64,000 nt of DNA from Hypomesus transpacificus (Eukaryota > Chordata > Actinopteri > Osmeriformes > Osmeridae): contig NC_061082.1 in the NCBI RefSeq assembly GCF_021917145.1, positions 20,073,952 to 20,137,951 on the forward strand. The letters are read 5' to 3'. The notes under the pieces were generated by a model. That model was given only the letters and a program-made list of their open reading frames with translations, was not told the origin of the DNA and did not search any database. Shown here piece by piece: positions 61,184 to 64,000 of the stretch (positions are counted from its first letter, which is position 1; every line of letters starts with the position of its first letter). The translations under genes and the position numbers were made by a program.

Positions 61184-63269
61184 AGCTCAATGGTAAACGT
61201 GCTATAAGCCCAATTTATATCAAACCACAGTCTTTTACCCACGCCTAGCTAATCCAACAGGATGAAAAACGCCTTCCTATGGTTTGAGGGTACTTGAGTA
61301 CGGCAGCAAATTAGCCAATTGACACCATCCTGCAATCAGGGAGGATTCGCTTTTCATCACTCTTTCTGCGATGCTAATGAAACAAGAATTGCCATTGGTT
61401 AACTCCAGACGATAATTTAATTAGACAGTTCTTAATTAGGAGAATGTGAGGGACTGTGCGCAGACCTGATTCGCTTGTATAGACAATCAAGACATATCAT
61501 GTCATTATCTAAACAAAGTTAAGATTTTATGCGATAGCTGCCCGTTTTTTACTGTTTCTTTTCTGTTGACGCTACACCAAGAGGCTTTCCTTGCAGGTTT
61601 CACAAACAACGTCCATGAGGGGACTGGACACGACCAGACTCTCGTGGCAACATTTCTGTCCCCGCAGTGAATTTCCTCAATATTAAGGAGAGCATGCGTT
61701 GTTTACCTATTAATGGGGTATGAGTGGCAAAGTATGTTTACCGGAGAATTGAAAATATATTATTAAAACACCAAAAATGACAGGCAATGACGGGCAGTGC
61801 ATCTGATGCTTTAAAATGTTTGTGATATAGCGTGAAATCATGGCAGTTCTCTGAAGATGTGTTTATGAGTCCCTAGGTATGTAAATATTTCATCACAGTA
61901 CGTCCAAAGTTCAGAATCAAGGCATTGGTAGCCTAAATGCACTGGTAAATATAGCAGCCCATACAACTTAAAAAATACAATAATACAAATTCAACCCTAA
62001 ACAAAAAATACAGTCGTTAATGCCATTTAATACAGATTTTAATATTTTGCATAGTTTGGCAGGTCATTGTCTATCAGCCATTGAATGTTATGAACCTTTT
62101 CGAACAAACAGACTAAATGGTAATTGACATTTTGTATTTAGTTAGCAGATACTTTATACAATGGGTATAGATAACCTATAATATAGGCCTAGAATAATAT
62201 AATAATATATTTTCATTGGACTTCGTCTAAGTTTAATGGTTTTATCAATGTTCATATGAAATCTATAGAATACTAATAAGCCTTATAAGGATAAGCTCTC
62301 TTTCGGAAAAAAAAAAACTATCCAAAACAAGTTTAACGTTCACAGCCTAGAAGTCTTGACCAATTATTTTATCTGGAGGCTATGCATAGCTCGCTTGATC
62401 GGGAACAATATGACATCGTCATTTGGCAAAATTTGAGTGTGCCATGAATCTCGTGGGCTGGAGCCAAAACGAACACCGTGTTTTTGCTGTATACTCGGGT
62501 GGCAGCAATCCAACTCTGTACTAATGCCAATATCGACAGAAATACAATAGAATGGGTCGGCAAGATTAAGTTTTGTTAAATGAAGATAAGACATCTAAGC
62601 ACTTTTCTTATAGGATTTACTTATTTCAAAGAAATATGCCTTTTTTATTCAAATACACATGAGTTATATCCAGTTAATGTCCCATTCCCCAAACAGCGCC
62701 CTTTTTTATTCTAAAACTGTGCATTATCATAGTAACCTCGTATTTTATTAGAGACTGTAAATTGCTTATTGCGATCTTGAACCCAAGTGAAACAGTTTTC
62801 TTCCTCGAGCTTGCCTTTAGCGGCCAGAAAGGAAAAGAAAAGCCATCTCTTTCTTAAAGTGAGCTTAGCGATGCGAATTTGGAACCCATTATTAGTCCCT
62901 ATTTCAATAAATACTAAAAGTCAGATTATATTTTGCGGCATTATACAACAATTAAGTGTCACAGTTCGAAATAAATATAAAACAAGTAAAAATTTAAGGG
63001 TGCAAAAGCTAAACCCCATCTCTGAAACAGGGTTTTACAGCGAGGTGAAATGGTGAGCGGTGTAATGATAAGCTCTGCATCTGTGAGGCTAACAAGAGAG
63101 GTCATTACAGGAGGGCAATAGGGTCCAGCAATCTATTCCTGTGAAACTACAAGCACGGGCTTGCCTGTGCCTGGGCTGGTGCGCGGGCCCTGTCCTGCTC
63201 ATTACAGGATTATGGTTCACTTCCATCACTGATCTTTAATAAGCAAACGGGGTTGGCTTTCTCTCTCTG

Positions 63270-63366
<97 letters not shown>

Positions 63367-64000
63367 CTCTCTCGCTCTCTCTCGCTCTCTCTCCCTCTCT
63401 CTCTCTCTCCGGGCCAAACCAATTGTTGAATCAGGCATGCACCCTAGTTTGTCGTTCACGCGCCCCCTCCCCCAGATGTTGTGCGCCTTTGTTGTTTATC
63501 ATGCCCACCACTGTGCTCTTATTAGCCCAGCTAGCGGCCATAACCACAGAGTACAGCCTGATTAGCCTCCTCCTCCGTCCTGTGCCACAGGGGGCCTCTG
63601 TGTTTCCTTAGAGAACACCTCCACCTGGGAAGCTGGCTTGGTAGCTAACCTCCACTGACCAGGTCATGATGCCTTCTAATCAACTGTTTAAGTCGTTCAT
63701 AAAAAAAAAACGAAACGGAACGTCTCTCATCCAATCAGAAACAGCTATTTAAGTCGAAAAAAAACAATTGTTTTATAATTAGTTATAATTGTTGATATAT
63801 CATTTTTACTCAATTTCTATTGTATTTTTAAAATAAAAATGAAAATTGAATTGACGTAGGAGTTATTTATAATGACCTCTTTGGTGGTGTTTGTCTTAGA
63901 GCTTTTTTTAAAGACAAGATATCAACATTTCCATTGTTGTGCCAAAATGGTGTGTAGCTAGCACCTGGGTGTAATGTAATCACTGTGAGTGATGGGGTGA
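61184..64000. other. upstream region of tbr1
   Basis: Sequence 5' of the tbr1 start with no coding exon and no TATA box I would defend. It is AT-rich with TAAT/ATTA motifs (for example TTAATTAGACAGTTCTTAATT at 61418-61438) as expected around a developmental gene. A CT microsatellite lies at 63260-63411. Regulatory elements are likely but cannot be delimited by eye. Confidence 0.45.
63260..63411. repeat. CT microsatellite
   Basis: CTCTGT units followed by about 100 bp of CT and CTCTCTCG units. Confidence 0.95.

Overview
This window is vertebrate nuclear DNA, almost certainly from a ray-finned (teleost) fish. It has split genes with GT-AG introns, a proglucagon gene of the fish type without GLP-2, fish-type tRNA-derived SINEs, and very abundant micro- and minisatellites. 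I read the exons by hand from splice signals, reading-frame phase and remembered vertebrate protein families. No species can be assigned from sequence alone.

Layout: (1) 1-42 may be the last codons of an upstream + strand gene, which synteny suggests is ifih1. (2) 1608-9732, + strand, is a complete 26-exon S9B serine peptidase of the FAP/DPP4 pair (749 aa). (3) 11382-12730, + strand, is a compact proglucagon gene with TATA box, four exons and poly(A) signal, encoding glucagon and GLP-1 only (122 aa). (4) 17257-53848, - strand, is slc4a10 (electroneutral Na+/HCO3- transporter NBCn2/NCBE), with 6 N-terminal and 12 C-terminal coding exons plus an alternative first coding exon. The middle exons, about 280 residues' worth, are absent, and the interval where they belong contains a 100-N assembly gap. 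(5) 57535-61183, - strand, is a complete six-exon tbr1 (T-box brain 1, 676 aa).

The order ifih1?-fap/dpp4-gcg-slc4a10-tbr1 is the mirror image of human 2q24 (TBR1-SLC4A10-DPP4-GCG-FAP-IFIH1), except that no second DPP4-type gene lies between gcg and slc4a10. The genes are a conserved neighbourhood rather than an operon: a peptidase family that inactivates incretins beside the incretin gene itself, then two brain genes.

About one third of the slc4a10 locus is tandem repeat. The largest blocks are a 15-bp array of about 3.3 kb ending in the gap (23108-26375) and an array of about 41/50-bp units of about 3.8 kb (48386-52204). One exon end and its splice donor have been amplified fourfold together with a CA tract (21956-22170). 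Several non-autonomous DNA transposons, a decayed IS630/Tc1-like transposon carrying a nested 300-bp palindrome, and two full tRNA-SINE copies fill other introns and spacers. I found no CRISPR, operon or prokaryote-like system. The most unusual signals are the repeat-driven remodelling of slc4a10 and the mixed FAP/DPP4 character of the peptidase.
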